From contig NC_092312.1 of NCBI RefSeq assembly GCF_036785885.1, positions 25,438,001-25,502,000 on the forward strand: a stretch of 64,000 nucleotides of DNA. The letters are read 5' to 3'. The stretch comes from Coffea arabica. Lineage: Eukaryota; Streptophyta; Magnoliopsida; Gentianales; Rubiaceae. This document shows, in pieces, positions 12,485-24,284 of this stretch. Positions within the stretch are counted from its first letter, which is position 1. The number at the start of each line of letters is the position of its first letter. The notes below the pieces were generated by a model. The model made no database searches. It was not told where the DNA came from and saw only the letters and a program-made list of their open reading frames with translations. The translations under genes were made by a program, and so were the position numbers.

Positions 12485-13098
12485 AACATAACCAATTTCA
12501 AAAATAAATTTGGGAAGGTGCCTAGAAATTAAATAAAGAACATATAATTGTTTTAAATTTTGGCATGTTATTTGCTAGATTCTTAAAAGCTAGAAGTTAC
12601 CTAATCATGTTCTAGAAAAACTACTACCAAAATAAGATGAAGAGAAATTCTTGGGTGAATCTGGACTATGTTTCCACTTGTGGAATTTATGGTTGCTCAA
12701 ATGTCTTGAGTCATGAACCTCATTCATAATATAACATTAGCCTAACCCACATTGCTGATGTAATATGACGTCACATTATTAACTTAGGCTCTTGGGTTGG
12801 GTGCAGTAGAAAATTTTTTTAGTTGAGGACACAATCACAATAAGGTTCTTTGTCAAAAGCACTGCAAAATACTGAAATAATTATAACAAGCAATTATCAA
12901 AGATCAATTAAAACGACCAGAAAAATATAGCATTAATGATCTACAAAAGCTCGCTAGTAAATTAAGTCCCTTAATTGTACTGAGTTTGTCCATACTATCA
13001 TCATCAAGTAATGAATAATGTCCATACAAAAGCGCACTAATGCCCCCACTAAACATTAACTTTTTTGTTGGATGGAGTACATGATGCTCATTGACTCT
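12485..13098. other. Intergenic DNA, nothing recognised
   Basis: AT-rich sequence with no protein-coding, RNA or clear repeat signal that I can see. Confidence 0.4.
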
Positions 13099-13370
13099 AA
13101 AAATTCTTCTGTCCTATTAAAAAAATGTTGTATTTTCCATTTTGAAATGTCTTAAATATTTGTCATGTCGAGAAAAATAAAGCACATTTCAGTCTCTTTT
13201 TTCAATACAGTCCCTTCCTTTGATTATATGCATATTACTATTCAAATTCAAATTTTGAAATTTTGAGGGTAAGATTAGAAAGAAAAGCACAAATATTGCA
13301 ATCAAACCGCTATTATTTAAAAGTTGCATTCCTTAAATATAACAAAATAATTGGGACGGAAAAAGTACTA
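13099..13370. mobile_element. Stowaway-like MITE, eroded
   Basis: The left end (TTCTTCTGTCCTATTAAAAA) and the inverse of the right end (AGTACTTTTTCCGTCCCAAT) share the TCYGTCC motif of mariner-type MITEs. About 270 bp, AT-rich, non-coding. The exact ends are approximate. Confidence 0.55.
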
Positions 13371-13443
13371 CTCTCCACAAAAACACTTTAAAAGCGTACC
13401 TCACATTTCAAAGTACAAAATAACCTAAGTTTTTTAGACAGTT

Positions 13444-13603
13444 GGGATTCTCTGTGTCACTACTCGGTGCCAAATCCGGTGTCCATCCCACTTATCACGT
13501 GATGGTAGAAGAAATTTAAATAAACAACACATGATAAATTAAATAAACAGGACATTTAGCATAAATATAGAAGTGACACTGAAAAAGTGGCACTGAGGAT
13601 CCC
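13444..13603. mobile_element. Short MITE with GGGATYCTC termini
   Basis: The inverted ends GGGATTCTCTGTGTCACT and GGGATCCTCAGTGCCACT match at 15 of 18 positions. It is 160 bp and non-coding. I could not see a convincing target duplication, so the superfamily is left open. Confidence 0.6.
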
Positions 13604-14202
13604 TTGTGTTTTTTAGAAGCTGAAACAATTTAATGTTCAAGCACAGGATATATTATCCTAAACTTCTTGAAAGAAATCCCACTTAAAATTTTAGTAGTGA
13701 ACATGGCAAAAATTTTAAATGGTGAAAACTACATCAAGTTAAAACAATTTTACATTTTATTTTTTATAAGTGAGAGGTCTTATATTTATAATTTCTTTTG
13801 TCTTACCATCCAATTTGACTCTCCCAAAACAATTTTACATTTGATGAGACTACAAGATGAAAATAAGACTCTTCAATTTCTACTGACGCTTGAATTTGCT
13901 ACACCTCATCCGGCTTCACCAAATTTGGGTCCTTATGCTGTCTAATAGCTGGGCTGAAAAGAAGAGTAGAACCCACTCCAAATCCAAAGTGGCCTGATAA
14001 TTTCAAGTCCAGATTTACGTATAATCTGCTCTTGACATCTGAGTTTAAGATTTCTATTAGCCCGCGAAGGTTTTGGTCCAGTCCTATGGTTTTGTATTTT
14101 AGCTCAATCCTCCTGATCGGTGGGCTCTGGATTCCCCTTCTGAGTTTTAACTGAAAATTAGTTTGGACTCCTTTGCTTGCGTCTCTTACTTAAAAATTAG
14201 AT

Positions 14203-14379
14203 TCGTTTGGATTGGCATATTTTTTAAATATAATATTACAGTCATACATAAATAAAAAAATTTAAAAAATATCTCTTTCATACAATATATCAAATATTTC
14301 AAAAAATGCAAAAATTTTTCATTTTCACTGTTACAGTAAAATATTTCAAAAACACCCCAAAAAACAACTAATCCAAATG
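14203..14379. mobile_element. MITE of the TTTGGATT group
   Basis: The left end is CGTTTGGATTGG and the inverse right end CATTTGGATTAG. The inner text near the right end (ACAGTAAAATATTTCAAAAA and ACACCCCAAAAA) is the inverse of the left inner text of the element at 63022-63266. It is about 177 bp and non-coding. Confidence 0.6.
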
Positions 14380-17300
14380 GAGCGAAACTCTTTAGCAAAA
14401 TCAGTCTTATTGCCATTTGGAGTTTGCCCAGCTGGTAAAACTCCTTCAATTATTCTTTCTGGTATTTAAAGATTATCTTATTGACAAAATTTTTTTTGTT
14501 AATTATCAGAGTCGAATTCGTGTTGAGATCCAGATACCAATTCATTCTAAGATTTCAGCTAATATCACCATCTTAAAATGCAAAATATCCTTATATAACC
14601 ACCACGTTCCTTACCTTTTCTTTCCCCGCACTGCTGTTTTTTGGCTTCATTGGCACCCAGAATGAGTTAATGAATATTAAACTCTCTTATATTATACTTT
14701 ATAATTTCTTTCCATCAAGACTTCAAATCTTCAACATTCGACAGAGTATTACTTAAAATAACTATTCTTTAAGTGAAACAACAATCATTTCCTCCTTTCT
14801 ACATTCTTTACCCTTTTCTTTGGGTACTACCATTTCTTGAATTTTGCACTCCATCACTATGTAATAGAAAATAAACATCCATGATTCTGCATAAAGGAGG
14901 TAGAGTGGACCAGCCACGCACACATAAAGAAATGGACGGCAGAACTAAAGATGCCTTGCTCTCTTGGCACTGCACTTTCGGCGTTCTCACACATTTGGAT
15001 CAAATAAATTATAAATTATAAGAGGATTGAGGAGCAGTGCATTGGTATAGGTTTATTAATGGAGATTTTAGTTTCATTAAGAAGTCTATTTCAGTATTCC
15101 TAATTTGTTCAGATGATGTCTCATATTTTGAGCAAACACTTTTGTTTTAAATATGCAGGTATGAGCCCTTTTCTCTCTCTCTTTTTTTCCCCTTGTTTTT
15201 TTGAAGCAAAGGTCTTAGTTCGTAGTTTTTATACGTTTAAATGTTCAAGCCTAAAAAGATGGTTAGAGTAGTGGAATGGCATTATACCACCATTAAGATA
15301 TATATGGTTTTGATGTTTCTCTAAATAAAGCACCCCTTCACTGCCTTTATCTTTTCTTGGCTTCAACATCAATCATGATACACTCAAAGAAGATGTGTTA
15401 CCTAATAACGGATAAGGGTCTCCAACGGTTTGTCACAAAACCGTTTGGATCGATTTTGTGCAAAATGCACAAGATATAATTTTGTATATATACGGTGTAA
15501 CTCACTTTCAATAACGTGTTACTATAAAACAAAATTTTAAGAACTCCATAAATAGTGTGAAAAACGATATACAAGATGCAATTTAGACTTCACATTTTTT
15601 TTAGCCAAATTTTGGCCGTGAACCTTCAGGAGCAGTTGCTTCCTGCAATCGTTGCCGTCCCTTCTCCCCCAATAACCATGGTAATTGTAAGTAGTTCTAC
15701 AACTAAGTTACTCTTATTTCTTCCACATTTGTAGTCCCAAGTTTGGTCGAAAATTTCACCTGTGATCCTGGTGATACATGGGGCAGGATTAACAACATTC
15801 ATCACAGGTTATATAAAACCGAGCTATTTGTTTTTCCTTATCATATTGGTTACCTTCCTTAGTTGTTTGCGCTTGCAGACAGACATATCTTACGTGACTT
15901 GTGCAGTTTTCCTCTGGTACTCCACTACTATTGGTGCCGTCTACTGCCAAGTTGATCAATTGGCTAGCTAGGGCAGCTTTTCCAAGTGAAGAACCTCTTT
16001 GTTACCTGGATAATTATCTCCTCAAAAGTTGACATATTTTCAGAAGCATCTTATGGGAGCACCAAAATTCGTTCTATCTAAAATAGTGGAATTTTTTTTT
16101 TTTGGCCTCCTCCCACCCCTCTTATCACCCTTTTCATCCCCAGCTGTCAGCTCAAGATTCGAATTTTGAATCTCGCAATGAAAAGATTTTAAGAGCCATC
16201 GTCTGATCATTGAATAGTAGATCTAAGTGTCATTCAAACCTCAACATTTGTACTAACTTTTTATCCAATTATCCGTATTAACTCCCCCCACCCCCCTCCC
16301 TCCCCCCAAAAAAAGAAAAATGTCTACGACCGTATTATCAGTCATCAAATTCTAGCATCTGTTGACATGACGAACAAGAAAGGAGGACGGACTTAGTTTT
16401 GTTTCAGAATCCTTAAAGAACGTTAATTAATCTAAGTGGTCTCTCTAATTGGAGACATTCTTTCCAATTTTTTTTAAAAAAGTGCTGGGGCCACTGTTTG
16501 GATCGTTCTGGCTAACTGCTCTTTCTAAATGCCCTTTTGAGGGATGCATCAGATGGAGATTGGAGAATGGAGACTCTAAAAGAGAAGAAGCGTCGAGAGA
16601 AATCCAGATTAAATCTCTCAAGGGCCCAGGAATATTAGTACTTCAGTACAACGAAATCATGAATTGAAGTATATAGTGTATTCGAGAATGGAGTAATAAT
16701 TAAATTAATGCCAAAAAATTTAGTTCGTTAAACCCAATTCAATTAATAAAGATTGCTTAATAGTGTATCCAAGCTATGATTGCTTAATGATATGGAACAA
16801 TCATTCCAAAATATCTAAGTATGGGCGAGGAGAATCTCTCTACCACAATCTTTTCCTTGATTCTTTTTCATCTTTCATCAAGAATTACATAATTGAAGTT
16901 CTGATGTTGAATAAAAGAGAAAGAGCCGAATTTGCATGTTGCATTTACTAATAGATGCAGCCATCATGTTGACTTAATCAAAAGTTATTAGTAGGCAACG
17001 AGACTAGAGGGACCTGTTTTTCTTGTTTTGTTACAATAATTCAACACTTAAATTAATGCATCTACTGCATCAGACTCGGAGCTATACACTATTTTTCTTC
17101 AGTGAGCTGTTGTATACTAGTACCTAGAACATACACGTGCACAAGTCTTGCCAAGTGAGCATATTTTTGTTTGGCAGACTTTCCTTTTGTCTACAATGGT
17201 TTCCCCAATGGCTAAGTCTTGTGTGGAACTTGACCTAGGTAGCACTAGATCGTGACAACATGCAGCAAGCTAGATTTAAAGTGTTGGGTCCAGCATAAAA

Positions 17301-17789
17301 GATAGCAAGGTTTAGTCATCATCTAAAGAGGGGATGATCTAGAGCCAAAGAGAAGTAAGTGGAGCCCCATTTCACCAACTAACCAAATTGACTAGAAAAA
17401 GTTAGATTAAAGTAGTTAATCAATGTAGGGTTTTAGTTTTTCTTTGTGCTTTCAGCTTCACATCAATCAGAGAGACGTCAGATGCTTTTGTAGTGGTTTA
17501 ACCGACAATTAGATTTGTTTCTAGTTTCAATTGACCTAAGCTTGATAGTCTCTTTCTCCATTTCATTCACATCGTCTAAAACAAATGTAACCATGAACCT
17601 AAAGCACATTTTTTGTTGCTCAAGGGTTTCACTACAATTGCTGTTTTTCTTTCTCGAGTAAAACTAAGGAGATGAATAATTACCGACTTCCTGTCACATC
17701 TTTCGCAAGATAATATCAATCAGAAAAGTCAAGACTATTGTTTTCTTAACCACAATTATTTACCAATAGATTCCTACTCTATATATATC
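14380..17789. other. Unassigned AT-rich region, with a SINE-like piece near 16.1-16.3 kb
   Basis: I recognise no gene in 3.4 kb. Short open frames at about 15762-15971 and 16449-16667 have no family resemblance. At about 16089-16290 a T run is followed (minus strand) by a possible SINE head with a B-box-like GAGATTCAAAATTCGAATC and an upstream A-box-like GACGATGGCTC. Both boxes are weak. Confidence 0.35.
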
Positions 17790-17838
17790 TATCCAAGATG
17801 GTTGGTTAAAGATTTTTTCTACAAGGGGTTAGATTATT

Positions 17839-18943
17839 GGGAAAATCGTCCAAAACGTCCCTCATATTTTGTAAAATGACTTTTTTCGTCCCTCATTTTT
17901 AAAAGTGTGATTTTATGTCCCTTACATATTCACATCGGTCAAATTTAGTCCCTAACTAGGTTTCCGATCATTTTTTGGCCGGAATCTATCACGTGCAAGG
18001 CACGTGATCATTTTTGAAGGGTAAATTTGTCAAATTATATTTTACATAATCTAATCTATAGTCCTCCACATTTTACAAAACAAATTTTTTCGTCCTTCAC
18101 ATTTTATAAAATGATTTTTTCATTCCTCACATTTCATAAAATGAATTTCTCCATCCCTCACATTTCAAAAAATGAATATTTCCATCCCTAACTAATTATG
18201 TATGTGAGGGAAACCCTAAAAAAAAATGTGTGTGAATATATTTTGTTTAAACACATGTATATGTCTATTTGATTTTGTTTAATAACACGAATAGCATAAA
18301 TATATATATGTGTCTATTTGATTTCACTTAACAATACGAATACCATATATTATACGTGATCATTTGATTTAATCTGGTATTAGCTAGTAAATAATCTTGC
18401 ATTCATTGTCAAGTTGGCCAACAAAACTATTTTCGGTCAAAATACAATAAAAATATGCAAATTAAGGTTCTATTGGTAAATATTAATCATAATCATACAA
18501 AAAGAGAAGATAACCCACAAGTTGGGCCCAATTACATACATGTGTTTATGCTATTATTATTAAGCAAAATCAAATAGACATATACATGTGTTTAAAAAAA
18601 TGTATTCACACACATAATTAGTGAGAAATGAAAATTTCATTTTTTGAAATGTGAGGGATGGAGAAATTCATTTTGTGAAATGTGAGGGACGAAAAAATTT
18701 ATTTTATAAAATGTGGAGGACTATAGATCAGATTATGTAAAATATAATTTGACAAATTTATCTTTCAAAAATAATTACCTGCCTTGTACACGATGGATTC
18801 CGGCAAAAAAATAATCGGAAACCTAGTTAAGAACTAAATTTGTCCGATATGAATATGTAAGGGATATAAAATTACACTTTTAAAAGTGAGGGACGAAAAA
18901 AGTTATTTTACAAAATGTGAGGGATGTTTTGAACGATTTTCCC
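17839..18943. mobile_element. Mutator-type foldback element, copy A only
   Basis: The ends GGGAAAATCGTCCAAAACGT and GGGAAAATCGTTCAAAACAT (inverse) begin arms of about 390-430 bp that pair with only modest divergence around a short loop near 18270-18555. The target duplication is 9 bp, TAGATTATT (17830-17838) and TAAATTATT (18944-18952). Copy B has the unoccupied site, TAGATTACT followed by TGTAAAGACG, at about 35161. No coding capacity. Confidence 0.9.
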
Positions 18944-19420
18944 TAAATTATTTGTAAAGACGTATTTTTCTGCCATTTCATATTAAAACTACTATGTGAT
19001 GGTCACCCACCTCTAAGTGAGTAATTGCCCACACCAATCTTTCTTGGTCTTGGCTTACGCGTAAGCAACTAAATTATAGACACTGGGGCCATCTATCACT
19101 CAAGATCTGGTCCTGGCCGGTGACAGATGCCAGCTCCTCAGCAGTTAAAACTTTTTCCAACTGTGCGAATCTAAAGTCCAAATCATACAATCTCACCGGC
19201 CATTTCCGCTGTACATCATGTTGGCAAACTAAAGCGAAGGATCCTATATTGCATCCAAAGTAAAACCAACCCAAAGCTTATTTTTCCATTATTTTTTCCG
19301 GCTTCTCAAGTGGGCTTCTTGGATTATGCAATTAAAGAAAATTGAATTGTTGGCATAGCTAAGCAACTCCTCAGTTTTGACAAAAAAAAAAAAAAAAAAA
19401 AGAAACAACTCCTGAGTTGC

Positions 19421-19428
19421 TATATAAA
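19421..19428 (+). promoter_or_regulatory. TATA box of the small membrane protein gene
   Basis: TATATAAA lies 133 bp upstream of the ATG at 19561. This implies a transcription start near 19450, so the open frame that begins further upstream cannot be the true start. Confidence 0.65.
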
Positions 19429-19560
19429 CAGTGTTCAAAGCTCGACAGATCTTCACTCTTCACATCCCAACTGTCACACACACTTCACCTAGCTCAGTCA
19501 GCAAATAATCTCCAAACCCTTTTATCCTTAAGCTTTGCTAAGACTAAATTGGCTGGAAAA

Positions 19561-19929
19561 ATGGCTGATAACTATTCTTCTTCATCTTATTCTCAGCCCA
19601 CTTTGCCACTACACCTTTGTTTCTTCCTTCTGATATTGTTCACCTTTGTTAGTGTCACATGGTACATCAACTATGAGAATATCTTCGAACCCTTGTTTGA
19701 TCAGGTTAAGTTGATCCTCGTGGTTTCTCCTTTACTACTTCTTCTAGCGATGCACCTACTTTCTTCGTTTGACTGGTCTTGGATTTATTTACCAATTCCT
19801 GATCAAGACTCACTTCACAGGGCTGGTGGAACTCCATGGGGTGTTGGTCTGCTTCTTGTGATTCTTCTCTTCATGGTTTCTTACCAATCTGGCTTGAGAG
19901 AGCGGTGGTTCCCTCTTCTAAGCAGATGA
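19561..19929 (+). CDS. Small plant membrane protein with three predicted spans
   Basis: Intronless, 122 residues, starting MADNYSSSSYSQPTLPLHLC. Predicted membrane spans are at about 18-37, 49-69 and 92-108. A conserved-looking stretch, HRAGGTPWGVGLLLVILLF, precedes the C-terminal RERWFPLLSR. I recognise the type as a plant-specific uncharacterised membrane protein family but cannot give a function. The start is set by the TATA box at 19421 and by hydrophobic spacing: the frame is open further upstream, but that part would lie upstream of or at the promoter. Copy B lacks this gene. Its sequence jumps from the equivalent of about 19306 directly to about 20597, so only one functional copy exists here. 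Confidence 0.8.
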   Translation: MADNYSSSSYSQPTLPLHLCFFLLILFTFVSVTWYINYENIFEPLFDQVKLILVVSPLLLLLAMHLLSSFDWSWIYLPIPDQDSLHRAGGTPWGVGLLLVILLFMVSYQSGLRERWFPLLSR

Positions 19930-20596
19930 TGAAGATGGCTTCTCCTGGATTGTGGTGATCATGATTTTAAGTGGGAATATCTGCAACATGGAGAAAACTG
20001 GTGAAAAATCTTGTGGTGTTTAGTCACAACTATGTATATTTTGAGTTTTAGGCAAGGGTGATAATTGAGAATTGAGTTTGTCAATCTCTTTCTCTCTTTG
20101 GCTGAGTTTCTATGTACTTCTTTTGACCTCTAGTATATAGCAGTAATAGGGGAATGGTTAATGAATGGCCACTTCTTTTGTGTTCTGTAATTAATCAACT
20201 TCAGTGGCGAAAACAATGAAGAATTTTGCTCCTATAGTTAGGCCAAGGGGGCTGGGCATTGTGTAATTATATTGACTGTGCCTTTTGTTTTGTATCTCCT
20301 GTGGCATGCTTTTCCACTTCTTGTTGTATACGTTTTCTGATTCAATATTCCAGGGCCTCTTAATTTGTAGCCAGAGAATTTGTGAACTGAAACGACAACC
20401 TTCATAAGAGGAAAGTCAAAGAAGGGCAACAAGATTCTTTCATCTTTGACCTACCTTATAATAGGAAAAAAAAATTTTAAAAAAAATTTGTGGGGTATTT
20501 TGGCATTTTTTAAAGAAATAAAATGGGAAATGACAAAGATGTCCACAAGTCACAACAGCTAGATTACTACAATAGAGTCGAGTGGTTAAAGGCTTT
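19930..20596. other. 3' flank of the membrane protein gene, absent from copy B
   Basis: The 3' UTR probably extends to about 20180. The remainder is non-coding. This stretch belongs to the 1.29 kb that is present in copy A and missing in copy B. Confidence 0.5.
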
Positions 20597-20959
20597 TCCT
20601 CTTGGAATGGAAGTTAATGTCTAATTATTTACACATCCACACATGCACTTCACCTATGTCGGTCACAACAAATCTTCTATGTCGCTTAACAACGAAAAAA
20701 GAAAAAATATATATACATATATATATATGATAAAAAGCAAACTACAACAAATCAAAAAACAATATATGAAAAAAAAGTAAAATAATAAAAGAAATTTCTA
20801 CTACAAGAACATTACAGAAAGTGAGACAAAAGTTATGAAATTGGAGTTGGAGTTCGGCAAATCTCTTAAACTTCTACTAAAGGAGGGAGAGCTATAGCTT
20901 CTATCTCTCCTTTTTATTTTCTTCAATGATTGAAAATAGATCTCTTGGTGGGAGATCCT

Positions 20960-21892
20960 TTACGAGGGGTCCTGATTGATAAACGTAACAATTCGTTTCA
21001 TCAAAACCCTGGCACGCTCAGAAGTGGGGTTAGGCAGATGAAAGCAATGTCCCTCCTCTTCAGTCTCCATCATTTCCAATTCTCCATCCCATCTACTTTT
21101 CTTCAATGCGCTGTAGTAAAGCAAACTTCTCTCTCTTATGAAATCCTTCTCCGCTGTTAAAACCAGGACCCTTTTGCAAACAAGCCTCGACAACAGATCA
21201 GGATGCGCCATAGGATGCAACCGGGGATCATCACAGCTGATGCTGCTATCTGGGGCTATGCTGGAGAAAATCTTATCAGGCTTACCATCACCAAAAAAGG
21301 GATGCACCAAAATCATCCCCGCGATCTTTACTTCATCCCCTGGTCCAATTTTTTCACTGGCCCTGACCATTACATCATGTGCAATATTAGCTCCAGCACT
21401 GTCACCTGCCAAAAAGATTCTAGCAAAATCGGCATGGTTATTGATCCACGCTTCAGGACCCTGTGCAGAACTAGCATGTGCAAGAACCCATTCGAATGCT
21501 ATCCAAGAATCATCATAGCATGCGGGGATAGGATGCTCCGGGGCTAGTCTGTACTCGATGGAAACAGCAATCGCCTTGGCTTCAGCTGCTAGGGAGTTAA
21601 GGTAGGGATGGTATAGAGGAGAAAATGCTGATTCAATCACAAAAGCACCTCCGTGGATGTAGATTATGATGGGAAGCTTTTCATCAGGAGTGGTGGTTCT
21701 GGGAAGGTAAAGGCGGACTGAAACGTTATTCTCTGGTGGAATAAGGATATCTTTGGATTTGACGCCTGTTTGGGGATCCTCTGAAGGCGGGGTGTAGGGG
21801 AACTCTGCAAATTTCTCGATCCGGCCATCCTTGTATACACGAAAGTAGGGATAGGAGTCGTGAAGCACCTCGGTTGATGGGGATGAGTCCAT
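20960..21892 (-). CDS. Plant carboxylesterase (alpha/beta hydrolase-3, CXE type), copy A
   Basis: Intronless. The open frame begins at 21931 with MPPSPFLLPSIPT, but I prefer the second Met at 21892 (MDSSPSTEVLHDSYPYFRVY) because family members usually start just before this point; that gives 310 residues. Counting from the upstream Met, the HGG oxyanion motif is at 93-95, the nucleophile Ser178 in GDSAG, Asp263 in AEKDF and His295 in EEGHCFHL, so the full triad is present. The family (CXE, including 2-hydroxyisoflavanone dehydratase-like and gibberellin-receptor relatives) hydrolyses small carboxyl esters. The canonical catalytic Ser and HGG argue for an enzyme rather than a receptor. The substrate is unknown. 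Copy B encodes a protein with 10 differences in 323 residues, eight of them before residue 107. Confidence 0.92.
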   Translation of the reverse strand: MDSSPSTEVLHDSYPYFRVYKDGRIEKFAEFPYTPPSEDPQTGVKSKDILIPPENNVSVRLYLPRTTTPDEKLPIIIYIHGGAFVIESAFSPLYHPYLNSLAAEAKAIAVSIEYRLAPEHPIPACYDDSWIAFEWVLAHASSAQGPEAWINNHADFARIFLAGDSAGANIAHDVMVRASEKIGPGDEVKIAGMILVHPFFGDGKPDKIFSSIAPDSSISCDDPRLHPMAHPDLLSRLVCKRVLVLTAEKDFIRERSLLYYSALKKSRWDGELEMMETEEEGHCFHLPNPTSERARVLMKRIVTFINQDPS

Positions 21893-22036
21893 TGTTGGAA
21901 TTGATGGAAGGAGAAACGGAGACGGAGGCAAGTATTTGGACTTGTGATTTACGCTTATAGGATGTTATCTAACTACTAGATAAGGACACCGGTGGTTTCC
22001 AAGACCATTTCCGTCGTTCTCGTTCCCCGTGCACAC

Positions 22037-22042
22037 CACGTG
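22037..22042. promoter_or_regulatory. G-box (CACGTG) upstream of carboxylesterase A
   Basis: The palindrome CACGTG lies about 145 bp upstream of the preferred ATG and is kept in copy B (39228-39233). bZIP or bHLH factors bind this motif in plants. Regulation is inferred from the motif alone. Confidence 0.4.
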
Positions 22043-22114
22043 ACTCAATTTATTTTTTAACCACCGTTTGATTGGGAGGTTTTGTACCCCCCTCCCCCCA
22101 ACAATGGGAATAAG

Positions 22115-23155
22115 CAATGTTTTAAAAATCGGATCGTTAATTGAACCGGTAAAGTGAAAGGGTCGAGATTTAACCGGTCGGATCGATTCAATCTCGATTT
22201 AATAAATTTTTTAAAAAATAATTTATATAAATATATATATGCATAAAATAAGACATGTAATGGACTAATTTAATATTTTATATGATGAAAGTTTACTATT
22301 TTTTAATAACTTGGATTTTTAAAAATAATTTTTTAAATTATAAGTTAAAACAAATAAATTTCATCTCAATTTCAATTATATCTAAATCCAACCCAAAAAT
22401 ATCACAAAATTTTGAAATTATTCAAAATTCACGTCTATGAGAATTTAGACATTGTGAACTTAAATTTTAATTTACGTTTTGGGATTTAGAGATTGCAATT
22501 TAAAAAAGGAAGTTTGGAATTCAAACGAAGTCAAGAGAATCGAAAATAGAAATGTAAACTTGATAAGAAACAAAAAAAATGAGATAAAAGTGAGTGGTTG
22601 TGGCATTAAATAATTTGGGTTAAAGAAAAATAATTCTTTTTTAACTTTTTTCAATTTAATGGACAAAAATAAAATTAAAAGATGAAAGAAAACATCAATA
22701 AATTAAAATAAAGAGATTTGATTAAAAAGGGAGTGATAAAAGAAAAGAGGATAGAGAGAGAGAGTTGAAGATTAAAAAGAAATAGTCATGAGAAAATGAG
22801 ATTTTGTAAGAAAAATGGAAAAAAGAAATATGAATGTTTGTTTTATATAAATAAGTTATCAAAAAAAACTAAAAAGATGTGATGGTGCAGCAATTAATAC
22901 ATTGGTCTTCTATTACAAAGGTCTTGAGATCGAATCTTGATAGTTGCATTTTGCAAAACTTAAAAAAAAAAAAGGGGGAAAGTTAAAAACCGGAAAATCG
23001 CCGATTCAATCTGGCTCGACGGTTTTCACGGTTCAACCGGATTTTGACCGATTTTCTGCCAAAGTCAACAATCGCATAAAATCGGACCGGTGTCATGGCC
23101 GGTTCGCGATTCAACCGATCAAACCGGCCAATCCGGTCCAAATTTCAAAACATTG
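22115..23155. mobile_element. hAT-type element, copy A only, with internal tRNA-like module
   Basis: The ends are CAATGTTTT and AAAACATTG. The 8-bp flanks GGAATAAG (22107-22114) and GAAATAAG (23156-23163) are the target duplication, and copy B has the single unoccupied GGAATAAG at 39289-39296. Both ends are rich in ACCGGT and CGGTTYRACCGG words, so they can pair. The 1.04 kb interior is AT-rich with no transposase. A relative in opposite orientation sits in copy B at 35232-35972. Confidence 0.85.
22876..22975 (+). repeat. tRNA-like (SINE-like) module inside the hAT element
   Basis: A-box-like TGATGGTGCAGCAATTAATA and B-box-like GGTCTTGAGATCGAATC lie about 30 bp apart, followed by TTGCATTTTGCAA and an A run. 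This layout is that of a tRNA-derived SINE. The same module is present, inverted, in the copy B element (about 35405-35500), so it belongs to the element family and is not a private insertion. Confidence 0.5.
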
Positions 23156-24284
23156 GAAATAAGAGGGTAATGAACTCCCATTGATAGTGTTTGGTAGACC
23201 ACTGTGAGGAGCGCTTGGTTCTTGCTTTCGAATTAGAAAGGGAAATGGAATAATGGATAGAGGGCTCCCTAACGAGAGTTTTGGTCAATTTCTTTCAATT
23301 TGATCGGGAATCATGAATGGCCAAATTTTGAGGCATGATTCTAATATTTTAATTTTTTTTGCATTGGACTAAGCGCGCAGTATTGGAATTATTGTAATTT
23401 CAAGTACCAAAACTTCTAAATTAAGTGGTTTTCCAATACCAAAAAACCCATTGCCCACCGATTTGTGCATCCGATCCTTAAGGAGTTTCCTTACTGGGTC
23501 TCACTTTAAAAATTTAACATTTGTAACAACATTGACATCCGCAAACAAATCTTTTTTTTCATTATAAGAGTAGTGACTTTTTAGAATTCCTAGTCAAGTA
23601 AATCACAGTTATTTGAGAGTGATTTTTTAGAATTCTAAGTCAATTACAAATTTTCAAATTAAAAAAAGGGTGTACAAAGTGACAGAAAAAATTGGATGCT
23701 GAGAGGATTAAGAATAATTTTGATTATGAGTTTATAGATTTTTATTTGATGTGATTTCTCGTTATTGATGCACTGACTGGTTTTGCAATATTCAAGAGGA
23801 GCGAATAGCCAAATAGATTTCAATGTAGGATTGGATTAATGAAATCATATGAGTTGTTACATATATCAAAATTTTAGAATGAGGGCCGGTAAAAGAGCAC
23901 CTTAATTAAGGGGGCTGAGGATCGATGCACAAATTTGGGCACTTTCGCTTCTCATTACCCGCATTCTAGAAGAAGGTCCAAAATAAAGCAAAATTGAAAC
24001 GGGTAAAAAAATACGAGAGAGAAAAAGAACGCATATCTTTCTTTCTCCTCCCTCCTATGTATCGCTGCATTTTCTTCCCCACTCCTCCGCTCTTGCCCCT
24101 CTACTTCATCCCTCACTTCTCCCACCCTCCATACTGCCACTGCTCCATCTCCCACTTGCTCTTCTACTTCACCTTTTGCAGCTTCCCTTCCATCCCTCTC
24201 ACAACACTAATTAAGTTTTTTTTAATATAGTTTTGCATAACAAATTTGTAATTGGAATCAATGAGTTGGTTACCTACGAATCAT

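Noticed and set aside
20930-21547. Plus-strand open frames of 76-126 residues, repeated at 38121-38738.
   Set aside because: They are antisense to the carboxylesterase genes and are conserved only because the esterase is.
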